IMG/VR virus record: IMGVR_UViG_3300045996_002424
Coordinates: 1-53,928 of that record
Length of the DNA: 53,928 nt
Reading direction: 5' to 3' (one strand)
Origin: a virus
Shown here: in pieces, positions 31,359-37,735 of the stretch
Layout: every line of letters begins with the position of its first letter
Position numbering within the stretch: the stretch's first letter is position 1
Program-made: the position numbers and the translations under genes
Notes under the pieces: model-generated
Seen by the model: the letters and a program-made list of their open reading frames with translations, nothing else
The model's database searches: none
Told to the model about the DNA's origin: nothing

Positions 31359-31655
31359 ATGATTGAAACCGTTTTGGTGGACAGCCGCGGCGCCCGGTGG
31401 ATGCGTACTCAGGAGTACCAGGAGGACCGGCCCGGCGAGTACGGATTCCTGACCCTCGCATCCGACAGGGGTGAAAAGGAAATCTACGAATGGGTCGTGG
31501 AACGCTTCGGGTTCCGCGACGACCGACTCGACGGCAAGCCGTATCTCATCGGATTCCTGTCCGACGAAGCTACCGAGGAACTGGCCGCCATGGACGACGA
31601 GGAGCGCGCCCTGCGTAACGCCGTCCGTGTCCGCCGCGACCGCAACCTGACATAA
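31359..31655 (+). CDS. Hypothetical protein (98 aa)
   Basis: ATG after GAGGAAGAACCCC. Compact alpha/beta-looking protein with acidic centre; ends RNLT at the array boundary. No family recognised. Confidence 0.65.
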   Translation: MIETVLVDSRGARWMRTQEYQEDRPGEYGFLTLASDRGEKEIYEWVVERFGFRDDRLDGKPYLIGFLSDEATEELAAMDDEERALRNAVRVRRDRNLT

Positions 31656-31657
31656 CA

Positions 31658-31858
31658 ATGGTTATCGATCACGAGCATCCGTGCCCGTCGACGGCCTGTC
31701 GCGACGATCTTCGGCGCCAGGGTTACGACCTGCCGGATGACATGGAATGTTGCATCTGCTGGAAGCAGCAACACGCCCCCGAGCTGTTGGTGGGGCCGCT
31801 CCCGCCGCCCTACCCGCCCGCGCCAGACATAGCGAAGGTTATCGATAATGAAGATTGA
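31658..31858 (+). CDS. Small Cys/Pro protein (66 aa)
   Basis: ATG 31658 lies inside the array boundary, so the first codons (MVID) come from it, and the C-terminus KVIDNED repeats the same TTATCGAT element. Contains CPSTAC and CCICW. Function unknown. Confidence 0.6.
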   Translation: MVIDHEHPCPSTACRDDLRRQGYDLPDDMECCICWKQQHAPELLVGPLPPPYPPAPDIAKVIDNED

Positions 31859-32156
31859 GCCGGGTGAGATCCGGGTGGCTGGCGCCGACATGATGCTCGA
31901 CCGGCCCCGCATGAAGGTCTGGCACCTCGACCTCGACTCGAAGTACGCCGAGATCCTCTCGTACTCCACCAGCGAGGTTCTGCTTGCAGCTGGCGACCGC
32001 ACACTGCGGACCGACGAAGAATTCAAAGGTCAGCCGACCGCAGTCATAATCGACCTACCCGACGATTGGCACGTTATCGCGGAATGCGCACGGTATACGT
32101 GCCGCATCGTTGCCTACCAATACGACAAACGCATGAAGCAAATCACTCTGACATAA
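31848..32156 (+). CDS. Hypothetical protein (102 aa)
   Basis: ATG 31848 overlaps the preceding gene by 11 nt inside the boundary element. Beta-rich, ends ITLT at the next boundary. No family recognised. Confidence 0.65.
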   Translation: MKIEPGEIRVAGADMMLDRPRMKVWHLDLDSKYAEILSYSTSEVLLAAGDRTLRTDEEFKGQPTAVIIDLPDDWHVIAECARYTCRIVAYQYDKRMKQITLT

Positions 32157-32190
32157 CGTCAAGTATCGACCAGGAAGGAGGATCCCCGAC

Positions 32191-32499
32191 GTGGCGTTAA
32201 TCGACCTCACGGAGCTGTCCGATTCCGATCTCGCAGGAATGATGGATGGGGAGGTTCCCTGTGAACTCAAAGAAGCATTCGTAGGAGCCGCCGCGAGGTG
32301 GCTGCCAGGAAAATGTCAAGAGGTCGCCACTCACGCGATGAAGTTGACATGCAGCTCATGTGGCAAGGGCGGCACGGTACGCACCTGCCTGCGTTGCGCG
32401 AGACTTGTTCGCTGGGGTCTCAGGTTGCACGTACTTGAAATCAAAACGGAGCCCCACAGCTGTCGGCCACCCATCAGGTGGCGCATCAACCTGGCATAG
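32191..32499 (+). CDS. Zinc-ribbon protein (102 aa)
   Basis: GTG after GGAAGGAGGATCC. CSSC and CLRC pairs about 14 residues apart in the second half. Ends INLA at an array boundary (CTGGCATAG). Confidence 0.65.
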   Translation: MALIDLTELSDSDLAGMMDGEVPCELKEAFVGAAARWLPGKCQEVATHAMKLTCSSCGKGGTVRTCLRCARLVRWGLRLHVLEIKTEPHSCRPPIRWRINLA

Positions 32500-32514
32500 C
32501 GGAGGTTATCGACC

Positions 32515-32991
32515 ATGTCGGGCGAAGCGATGCAGAAGCCAAAGGTCGGCGACGTCGTGTGTGACTGCCGCATGGTCCACTCGCAGGTAATCACCGTAGC
32601 CAATGGCGGCAGAACCGGTGACCGATCACAGGAGGCATGCATGAGCTACGCCCGGTGGGGCTGGAACTCCTCAGACGTCTACATCTACGGCGGCACGTCG
32701 ACCGGCGGCAACGTGCTGGTCTGCTGCGGCTGCGACGACGGCGACTGCCCCACGTACGGCGACATGCTCCGGCACATCAGCAAACACCGGGCCGCCGGGC
32801 AGCACGTGCCGGCCTACGTCGACGAACGCCTCCAGGCCGAAATCGCCGACCCGGCACAACAATGGGTCGAGGTCGGCGAGCTTCCCGAGACCATGCACCC
32901 CGACCCGGGACCGCAACGGCCCGAGCCGCCGCAGTTCACCCAGCTGCGGGAAATGGTCGAGAAGGCGTGGGCCGACGAGGACCGCGGATAG
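32515..32991 (+). CDS. Hypothetical protein, probable in-frame fusion of two short genes
   Basis: One open frame from ATG 32515 (GGAGG upstream). An internal ATG 32641, also with GGAGG, begins MSYARWGW...SDVYIYG, the start of a small protein type common in actinophages. The first 42 codons resemble the start of a separate short protein (VGDVVCDCRMVHS) that usually continues to its own Cys-containing end. The frame may encode a 158-aa fusion, a 116-aa protein, or both. Confidence 0.6.
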   Translation: MSGEAMQKPKVGDVVCDCRMVHSQVITVANGGRTGDRSQEACMSYARWGWNSSDVYIYGGTSTGGNVLVCCGCDDGDCPTYGDMLRHISKHRAAGQHVPAYVDERLQAEIADPAQQWVEVGELPETMHPDPGPQRPEPPQFTQLREMVEKAWADEDRG

Positions 32992-33020
32992 CTCGAACCA
33001 CCCCGACCAGAGAGGACACC

Positions 33021-33281
33021 ATGGCCGCACACCGGCGGTGGGCCGACGTACGCGACGAGGCCGGCCTTGAGGCAGCCCGCTGCCAGCGGTGCGGCGGCCT
33101 GATCAGCGACGTCGACCTCGTCAGCACGGAATGCCGAGCGGGCTACTGCACCATCGTCGCCTGCGCCTGCGGCGAGGAGATCGGGTCGTTCGGGCCGGTA
33201 GGCTGCCCGTCCTGCACACCGTGGCGGTCGGCGCGCCTGCGCAAGATCCGGCAGGCGTACGCCCGCCGGCGGCGGCGGTGA
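33021..33281 (+). CDS. Zinc-ribbon protein (86 aa)
   Basis: ATG 33021 after AGAGGACACC. CQRC, CACG and CPSC pairs suggest one or two zinc sites; the C-terminus is poly-Arg. Probably nucleic-acid-binding. Confidence 0.65.
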   Translation: MAAHRRWADVRDEAGLEAARCQRCGGLISDVDLVSTECRAGYCTIVACACGEEIGSFGPVGCPSCTPWRSARLRKIRQAYARRRRR

Positions 33282-33301
33282 ACGACGCTAGGGAGAACAC
33301 G

Positions 33302-33537
33302 GTGACTCTTCGCCCGGTAAGAGACTCGCTCGCGACGGCGATCGGCCAGCTGATCGGCGACCCGTTCCTGATCGCCGGCCATCCGCTGACATGCAACGGC
33401 GGGAATCCCGACGTACGCACCCACCATGATCACGAGGTACGGATGATGCTCAGTTCTGCAACTGGTGCCCCGTGCCCACCGCCCCCAACCCGCGGGCGCA
33501 CCCGGACGGCAAGGCGCTCCACCGCGAACCGTCCTGA
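33302..33537 (+). pseudogene. Frameshifted small zinc-protein gene
   Basis: From GTG 33302 (GGGAG upstream) the frame reads well to THHDHE near 33433. A coherent continuation (DDAQFCNWCPVPTAPNPRAH) then lies in another frame and stops at 33537, while the original frame drifts into low-complexity Pro/Arg until 33562. This suggests a 1-nt loss near 33433-33445, a sequencing error, or recoding. Confidence 0.5.
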
Positions 33538-33548
33538 GAGGAGGCCAG

Positions 33549-33995
33549 GTGACAGTCCGTGACGACAAGCCCGAGAAGCTGCGCATCGACCACGTCGAGC
33601 GTGGCCCCCTCCCGTGGCGGGAGGTTGAGCTGACCGAGTGTGGCCTGCCGATCGCTGGCCATCCGGTCATCACGCGCGATGCCTACGTGGCGCGGCGGCG
33701 TCAATGGGGCCGCGAGCGGACCCTGTTCACGGTGTGCCGTACGTGCGCCAATACCGCCGCGAACTACAAGCCGTGGGATGAAGATCCCGTCTCCATCATC
33801 AAGAGGGAGGCCGAGCGGTGCGGCTGGTTCCCGCATCCCGATGACCTTGGGCGGGACCTGTTCACCCGCGAGCTCCGCGCCCTCGCCGCACTCGTGGAGG
33901 CGCACCGCGAGGAATTCCTGGGCTATGTCGAAGGGCTCACAGAAACGGTGTCACTGGACGCGGCCCGCAAGGCGCGGAAACGCCAAGCGAAATAG
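33549..33995 (+). CDS. Hypothetical protein with CRTC motif (148 aa)
   Basis: GTG 33549 after GAGAGGAGGCC. Contains a Cys in LTECGLP and a later CRTC, consistent with zinc binding, then a helical C-terminus ending in Lys/Arg. No family recognised. Confidence 0.65.
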   Translation: MTVRDDKPEKLRIDHVERGPLPWREVELTECGLPIAGHPVITRDAYVARRRQWGRERTLFTVCRTCANTAANYKPWDEDPVSIIKREAERCGWFPHPDDLGRDLFTRELRALAALVEAHREEFLGYVEGLTETVSLDAARKARKRQAK

Positions 33996-34010
33996 AAAAA
34001 GGGGAAACGG

Positions 34011-34268
34011 TTGCTGTATCGCAATTTGCGGTTGGTCATTGCCATCATCTTGATCGTGCCAGTTTTAGCGGCGCTGCTTCAGGTCATGCCGATGAACTGC
34101 CCGACCACCTTGAGTGCAATGTTCAGCGCTGACCAATGCGACCAGACGTCGCAGATCGGTGTCTTTTTCCTTGGCCTTGCCTCTGGTCTCATCGCGTTCC
34201 TGATCGGCCACGGCATCGAAGGCCTGGTGCACAGACACCGCAATCGGAAGGATTCCGAGAATGAATGA
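34011..34268 (+). CDS. Two-span membrane protein (85 aa)
   Basis: TTG 34011 after AAAAGGGGAAACGG. Spans about residues 8-25 and 49-67, with a Cys-containing loop (MNCPTTL...QCDQT) that may carry a disulfide on the outer face; basic C-terminus. Function unknown. Confidence 0.6.
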   Translation: MLYRNLRLVIAIILIVPVLAALLQVMPMNCPTTLSAMFSADQCDQTSQIGVFFLGLASGLIAFLIGHGIEGLVHRHRNRKDSENE

Positions 34269-34280
34269 GCGAGGCGCGCA

Positions 34281-34865
34281 GTGAAACGCCTGGTTCTCCC
34301 AGGGCTGGGGTGCCCGCCGCGAATCTACGGCAAAGACACTGTGGTGGTGTACAACCCCGACCTGACCCTGGTCGGCAACGCGGCCTGGATCGCTCAGTCA
34401 CTGTCCGAGCGGACCTTGCTGATCGGGCACTCGATGGGCGGGATCATTGCGTCGTTGGTGGGCGGCAACCACCCCGTACTGAACATCGAAGGGTTGCCGA
34501 CCCGGCCGTCAAAGGGGACGCTGCAGCTCGGTGCAGGGGTCGAGCCCAGCGCAGCGAGCATGTTGTGGCGCAGCCTGCTGGCTGAGTGCAATCCGGCGGC
34601 CACGTCAACGCTGGCCGGCCACTACGAGCGGTGGCTGCACAACAACTCCGCCGCGACCCTGTGGCGGCACGTCAAGGCCCCGAAGCTGTACGTATACGGC
34701 GAGGAATCCACTGCCGATCGGGTCCATCTGCAGGTCGGAGTCGGCGACCGGATCGGGATCCCCGGTGCCAGCCACTTCCCGATGGTCGACCGGCCGGATG
34801 CGCTGTCGGCGATCATCCACGCCTTCGAACAATGCTTAGAAATTCCTCGGCGTGCACGACTCTGA
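34281..34865 (+). CDS. Alpha/beta-hydrolase-fold protein
   Basis: A 194-aa protein. The nucleophile elbow GHSMGG places Ser51; a candidate acid is Asp146 or Glu141 and the catalytic His is His165 in GASHFP. No signal peptide, so cytoplasmic. Shorter than most hydrolases. Not obviously the mycolylarabinogalactan esterase LysB, which is usually larger and sits with lysins. Substrate unknown. Confidence 0.75.
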   Translation: MKRLVLPGLGCPPRIYGKDTVVVYNPDLTLVGNAAWIAQSLSERTLLIGHSMGGIIASLVGGNHPVLNIEGLPTRPSKGTLQLGAGVEPSAASMLWRSLLAECNPAATSTLAGHYERWLHNNSAATLWRHVKAPKLYVYGEESTADRVHLQVGVGDRIGIPGASHFPMVDRPDALSAIIHAFEQCLEIPRRARL

Positions 34866-34886
34866 TCTCCCTGGGAGGAGTGGTCG

Positions 34887-35054
34887 TTGATCTACGCGTT
34901 GTTCATCGCGGCGGTCGCCGGCTGGCAGGTGTACACCGTCACCGATCAGGGTGAACCTGTTCTGGTCTGGGTGCCGCCCGAGGTGTTGCCGCTGGTCGCG
35001 ACCGTTGTGGCGGTGTGGTTCCTGTGGCGGCAGGAATCCTGGTGGCACAACTAG
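34887..35054 (+). CDS. Small membrane protein (55 aa)
   Basis: TTG 34887 after GGGAGGAG. Hydrophobic residues 2-15 and 31-47, Trp-rich end. Function unknown. Confidence 0.5.
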   Translation: MIYALFIAAVAGWQVYTVTDQGEPVLVWVPPEVLPLVATVVAVWFLWRQESWWHN

Positions 35055-35063
35055 TGTCGACGG

Positions 35064-35071
35064 TATAGAGT
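35064..35071 (+). promoter_or_regulatory. -10 element of the promoter for the 35113 gene and permuted tRNA
   Basis: TATAGAGT at 35064-35071 lies about 35 nt upstream of the ribosome-binding region of the next gene. The same TAGAGT hexamer precedes the structured RNA near 51883. No obvious -35. Confidence 0.5.
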
Positions 35072-35112
35072 TCGGCACTGCTAAGCCGAAGCAGGGAAGA
35101 AGGACCAGGCCA

Positions 35113-35850
35113 GTGACACGCCTCAGCCAGATCATCGCGATCGAGAAGGACAACAAGACCCGCGCCGAACAGGTCGCGTTCGCCGCCTACAAGCTGCTGG
35201 AAAAGCCCGAGCCACTGGCGGGCATCAGCCGGGCCTACACGCCCCGCGACGCCGAGGGCGAGCAGCTGCCGACGCAGACCACGCGGGTACAGACCACGGT
35301 CGCCGAGACACTGCGCGACATCAGCGTGTTCACCGGCCGGTACCTGGACCTGGTCGGCACCAAGGAGCGCACCGACCAGGACGCCCGCGCCGACGTGGTC
35401 GTCGATGGCGAGGTGTTCATCCCCGACGCACCGGTGACGTTCCTGCTCGCGCTGGAGCGGCAGCTCAACGAGGAGATGGTGCAGGCGAAGAAGCTGCCCA
35501 CCCTCAGCCCCGAGTTCGAGTGGGCTCCGTACGACGGCAACGGCACCTACGTGACCACACCGATCACCACCGTGCGGTCCAAGAAGGTACCCCGTAACCA
35601 CGTCAAGGCGCCGGCCACCGACAAGCACCCGGCGCAGGTCGAGGTGTACTTCGAGGACACCGCCGTCGGTGACTGGGTCACCAAGCACTTCTCCGGCGCC
35701 CTCCCGGCCTCGGTCAAGCAGCAGATCATCAACCGCATCACCAAGCTGCTCGAAGCGGTCAAGCAGGCCCGCGAGGAAGCGAACACCACCACCGTCACCG
35801 ACTACAAGTACGGCAACAAGGTGTTCGGCTACATCTACGGCCAGAGCTAA
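35113..35850 (+). CDS. Conserved unknown protein (245 aa) next to the permuted tRNA
   Basis: GTG 35113 with AAGAAGGACC upstream. Soluble, charged, mixed helix/strand; notable motifs KKVPRNHVKA, KHPAQVEV and KQAREEAN. I recognise it as an actinobacterial/actinophage family of unknown function, recalled as DUF7873 but not checked. It is transcribed from its own promoter, with the structured RNA region directly downstream before a strong terminator. That suggests it may bind, process or depend on that RNA; no catalytic motif is visible. Confidence 0.75.
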   Translation: MTRLSQIIAIEKDNKTRAEQVAFAAYKLLEKPEPLAGISRAYTPRDAEGEQLPTQTTRVQTTVAETLRDISVFTGRYLDLVGTKERTDQDARADVVVDGEVFIPDAPVTFLLALERQLNEEMVQAKKLPTLSPEFEWAPYDGNGTYVTTPITTVRSKKVPRNHVKAPATDKHPAQVEVYFEDTAVGDWVTKHFSGALPASVKQQIINRITKLLEAVKQAREEANTTTVTDYKYGNKVFGYIYGQS

Positions 35851-36084
35851 AATCCCAGATGTCCTGCCGGTCGTAACTCGGCAGGAAAAGGGCGCAGGCG
35901 GCTCTGACGAGGGTCGCCCGCGTTCAAGGGGGTGTCGGGCTCACAGCACCCCGGCACCTCCACGCAACACAGCAGCAGCACGAGAAGCAACACCAGTAGG
36001 CGGCAGCTGTGCCGCACCAGTATCAGCTAGATGTTGCAGCAGGGAGCACAACGCCAAGCGTCGCATCTTGAAGTGATGGCTGAT
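35851..36084 (+). ncRNA. Structured leader preceding the permuted tRNA
   Basis: No ORF. Hairpins: CCTGCCG/CGGCAGG near 35863-35886; GGTGTCGGG/CCCGGCACC near 35931-35958; GCAACA/TGTTGC enclosing GCGGCA-GCTG-TGCCGC near 35987-36037. CATC/GATG with a 7-nt loop TTGAAGT (36065-36078) is extended by bulged pairs to T36061-A36083. The last hairpin abuts the tRNA 3' half. Could be half of a ribozyme or a processing signal; canonical group I core sequences are not seen. Confidence 0.5.
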
Positions 36085-36160
36085 TGCAGGGGTCCCAGGT
36101 TCAAGTCCTGGTCCCACCTCCAAACGTGGTGGGGTAGCTCAGTTAGGCAGAGCACTGCGT
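36085..36160 (+). tRNA. Circularly permuted tRNA (3' half precedes 5' half)
   Basis: The 3' half comes first: anticodon-stem strand TGCAG (36085-36089), variable GGGTC, T arm CCAGG-TTCAAGT-CCTGG (36095-36111), acceptor TCCCACC (36112-36118), T discriminator and encoded CCA (36120-36122). After a 5-nt linker the 5' half follows: acceptor GGTGGGG (36128-36134), TA, D arm GCTC-AGTTAGGCA-GAGC (36137-36153), A26, anticodon-stem CTGCG (36155-36159). Acceptor strands pair 7/7 (one G-T) and anticodon-stem strands 5/5 (one G-T). The break falls in the anticodon loop. The residues before TGCAG (CTGAT) would give anticodon CUG with A37, but position 33 would not be U, so decoding is uncertain. Confidence 0.7.
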
Positions 36161-36170
36161 CGCAGCAAGA

Positions 36171-36234
36171 CCGTCACGTGTGGCGGCGTACCGGATGGGC
36201 GTACAACAAAACCATTGGTCTGAGATACCAATTT
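36171..36234 (+). ncRNA. Structured trailer after the permuted tRNA
   Basis: CCGTCA-CGTG-TGGCGG (36171-36186) is a tetraloop hairpin; GTAC/GTAC closes a loop near 36188-36204; ATTGGT-CTGAGAT-ACCAAT forms a 6-bp hairpin near 36214-36232. GGCGT here can pair with ACGCC at 36051-36055 in the leader, which would bring both flanks together. Confidence 0.4.
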
Positions 36235-36240
36235 GGTGAA

Positions 36241-36272
36241 GACCCCCCAGGGCAGGGTAGTCCTGGGGGGTC
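36241..36272 (+). terminator. Strong terminator after the permuted tRNA
   Basis: GACCCCCCAGG (36241-36251) pairs perfectly with CCTGGGGGGTC (36262-36272), 10-nt loop. It ends the transcript that contains the 35113 gene and the RNA. Confidence 0.8.
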
Positions 36273-36307
36273 GCTCCCATCTCAGGACCTTTACCAACCG
36301 GTGACCC

Positions 36308-36334
36308 CATACAGCCCGGCTGTATGGCTAAGAT
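36308..36334 (+). promoter_or_regulatory. Promoter/operator of the LPXTG gene
   Basis: CATACAG (36308-36314) and CTGTATG (36320-36326) form a 7-bp inverted repeat just upstream of a -10-like TAAGAT (36329-36334). Overlap of a dyad with the promoter suggests repressor control. Confidence 0.5.
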
Positions 36335-36377
36335 GTCGCGGTCAGTGTGATCCCCTGTGGAAGGACACCCCTCAACA

Positions 36378-37265
36378 ATGAACAAGACCCTGACGGCAAC
36401 GCTCGCCGGTACGGTGGGCCTGCTCGCCGCCGGTCTGGTTGCCTTGCCCACCACCGCGCAGGCCACCCCGAAGCCGTGCCTGCCCACGAAGGTGGGAGCC
36501 AAGACGACGATCCCGACGTGCCCGCCGCAGCAGGAGCCTCCGGTGTGCGGCACCTGGAAGGCCCGCGGTGCGACCGGCGCCTACCCGAACATCACGTTCG
36601 GCGGGAAGCCCGCAGGCACCGAGATCAGCGCCACCACCGCGAAGCTGACGAAGCCGGCCGACGGTATCGACCCGGGTGTGGAATTCGCCGCCGCCGACCT
36701 GGACGTGGTTCTGGACAAGGCCACCAAGGTTTCCGTGAACTTCGAACTCAGCGGTGGGGCGTCGGCCGCCGCCGGCGCCATCCGCATGTTCGGTTACACC
36801 ACCAAGGGCGCCAACACCATCACCGACGGCCCGGACTTCAAGGACGAGGCGTCGGGTAACAGCGGCACCCTGAAGTTCACCGTGCCCGCCGGGAAGCTCG
36901 GCACGCTCGGGCTGGTGTACGACGCCAGCAACAACAGCCAGGGCGCCGTCACGTTCAACAACCTGACGATCGGTGACCGGCTGGTGAAGTTCACCCCGTG
37001 CACCCCGCCCACCACGACGCCGACGACGCGGCCCACCACCACCGCACCGACCACGACGCCGACGACCGTGCCGACGAGCACCCCGCCGTCGTCGACGCCG
37101 CCGGTGGTGGACCCGGGTACCGGTGGTGGTGACGACGCCGACAGCCCGAGCCTGCCGGTGACCGGCCCGACCACGGGCATCATCGCCGCGGTGGCCGTGT
37201 TCCTGATCGGGCTCGGCGGTGTGGCCGTGTACGCGTCGCGCCGCAAGCGCCAGTTCGAGGCGTAA
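36378..37265 (+). CDS. LPXTG cell-wall-anchored surface protein
   Basis: A 295-aa secreted protein. It has a signal peptide (MNKTLTATLAGTVGLLAAGL, cleavage after QA near residue 29) and a beta-rich ectodomain with cysteines. A Thr/Pro stalk (about 205-245) follows, then the sortase signal LPVTG, a hydrophobic span and a basic tail ASRRKRQFEA. The host sortase would attach it to peptidoglycan. It has its own promoter and terminator, typical of a moron expressed in the lysogen. Possible roles are surface modification, superinfection exclusion or adhesion. Confidence 0.88.
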   Translation: MNKTLTATLAGTVGLLAAGLVALPTTAQATPKPCLPTKVGAKTTIPTCPPQQEPPVCGTWKARGATGAYPNITFGGKPAGTEISATTAKLTKPADGIDPGVEFAAADLDVVLDKATKVSVNFELSGGASAAAGAIRMFGYTTKGANTITDGPDFKDEASGNSGTLKFTVPAGKLGTLGLVYDASNNSQGAVTFNNLTIGDRLVKFTPCTPPTTTPTTRPTTTAPTTTPTTVPTSTPPSSTPPVVDPGTGGGDDADSPSLPVTGPTTGIIAAVAVFLIGLGGVAVYASRRKRQFEA

Positions 37266-37280
37266 GCCTCCAGAAATCCG

Positions 37281-37310
37281 GCAGCCCCCAGGATCGCCCC
37301 TGGGGGCTGC
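37281..37310. terminator. Bidirectional terminator
   Basis: GCAGCCCCCAGG (37281-37292) pairs with CCTGGGGGCTGC (37299-37310), loop ATCGCC; flanking AGAAAT and ATTTCT also pair. It separates the convergent LPXTG gene and tail-assembly-chaperone frame. Confidence 0.85.
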
Positions 37311-37312
37311 TG

Positions 37313-37735
37313 CTATTTCTGAGCCCTTACCGACCACAGCAGTGCGCCGTGCGCCGGCTTGGCGTCCTTACCGTTGTTGGTGAACGACTGTTGCGACTCG
37401 ATCAGCGTCTTACGGGCCAGGCAGTACCGCTTGGCCACCACGAACCGGGGTGCGTCCTTCTCGTCGGCGAGGGTCATCGCCTTCGGTAGCCCGCAGCACG
37501 AACACAAGCTGTCGCGGTACTGAGCCAGGGCGATCATCACCGCCTGGTCGTGTTCAGTCCACTCCGGCTCGGTGACCGTGACCGCCCGGACGAGGCGTTC
37601 CCCGTCGTACTCGTACTCGGTGACCGTCACAGGTTCGCGGCCCTCGAACTTCGACAACGGCACCCCGAGGCGTTCGACCGTCTCTAGCCGTTGTCGGAAC
37701 TCGGGATCGCCGCCGACCCGGCGAACGAGAAAGGG
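37313..37735 (-). CDS. Tail assembly chaperone, frameshift extension (GT-type)
   Basis: This frame is open from the slippery site at 37735 to the stop at 37313. Translation entering it by a -1 shift from the upstream chaperone gives a fused product (LVRRVGGDPEFRQRLETVER...). It contains CSCCGLP and other cysteines. An internal GTG at 37663 exists, but the position and overlap match the G/GT arrangement of siphophages. Confidence 0.7.
   Translation of the reverse strand, partial: PFLVRRVGGDPEFRQRLETVERLGVPLSKFEGREPVTVTEYEYDGERLVRAVTVTEPEWTEHDQAVMIALAQYRDSLCSCCGLPKAMTLADEKDAPRFVVAKRYCLARKTLIESQQSFTNNGKDAKPAHGALLWSVRAQK

Larger units (their letters stand above)
30569..32520 (+). repeat. Recurrent boundary sequence in the small-gene array
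   Basis: Related junctions recur between six or seven small genes. A CTGACATAA-type end is seen near 30898, 31332, 31648 and 32149, and CTGGCATAG near 32490. A (G)TTATCGA(T/C) element follows near 30574, 30910, 31660, 31838, 32164 and 32506. Several genes therefore end in Asn/Thr-Leu-Thr/Ala followed by the stop. Confidence 0.6.

Noticed and set aside
30569-32520. CRISPR array
   Set aside because: The repeated junctions are imperfect, spaced by genes of 200-400 bp, and partly coding; no short regular spacers and no cas genes.
34281-34865. LysB mycolylarabinogalactan esterase
   Set aside because: Fold signature fits a hydrolase, but the gene is short, lies outside the lysis cassette and has no LysB-specific features I can see.
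36058-36200. Permuted tmRNA
   Set aside because: The 5' half has a full four-base-pair D arm and there is no tag-peptide reading frame, so tRNA rather than tmRNA.
35851-36240. Circularly permuted group I intron flanking the tRNA halves
   Set aside because: Architecture would fit, but no convincing P/Q/R/S core or P7 guanosine site was found by eye; left open as an alternative, not annotated.
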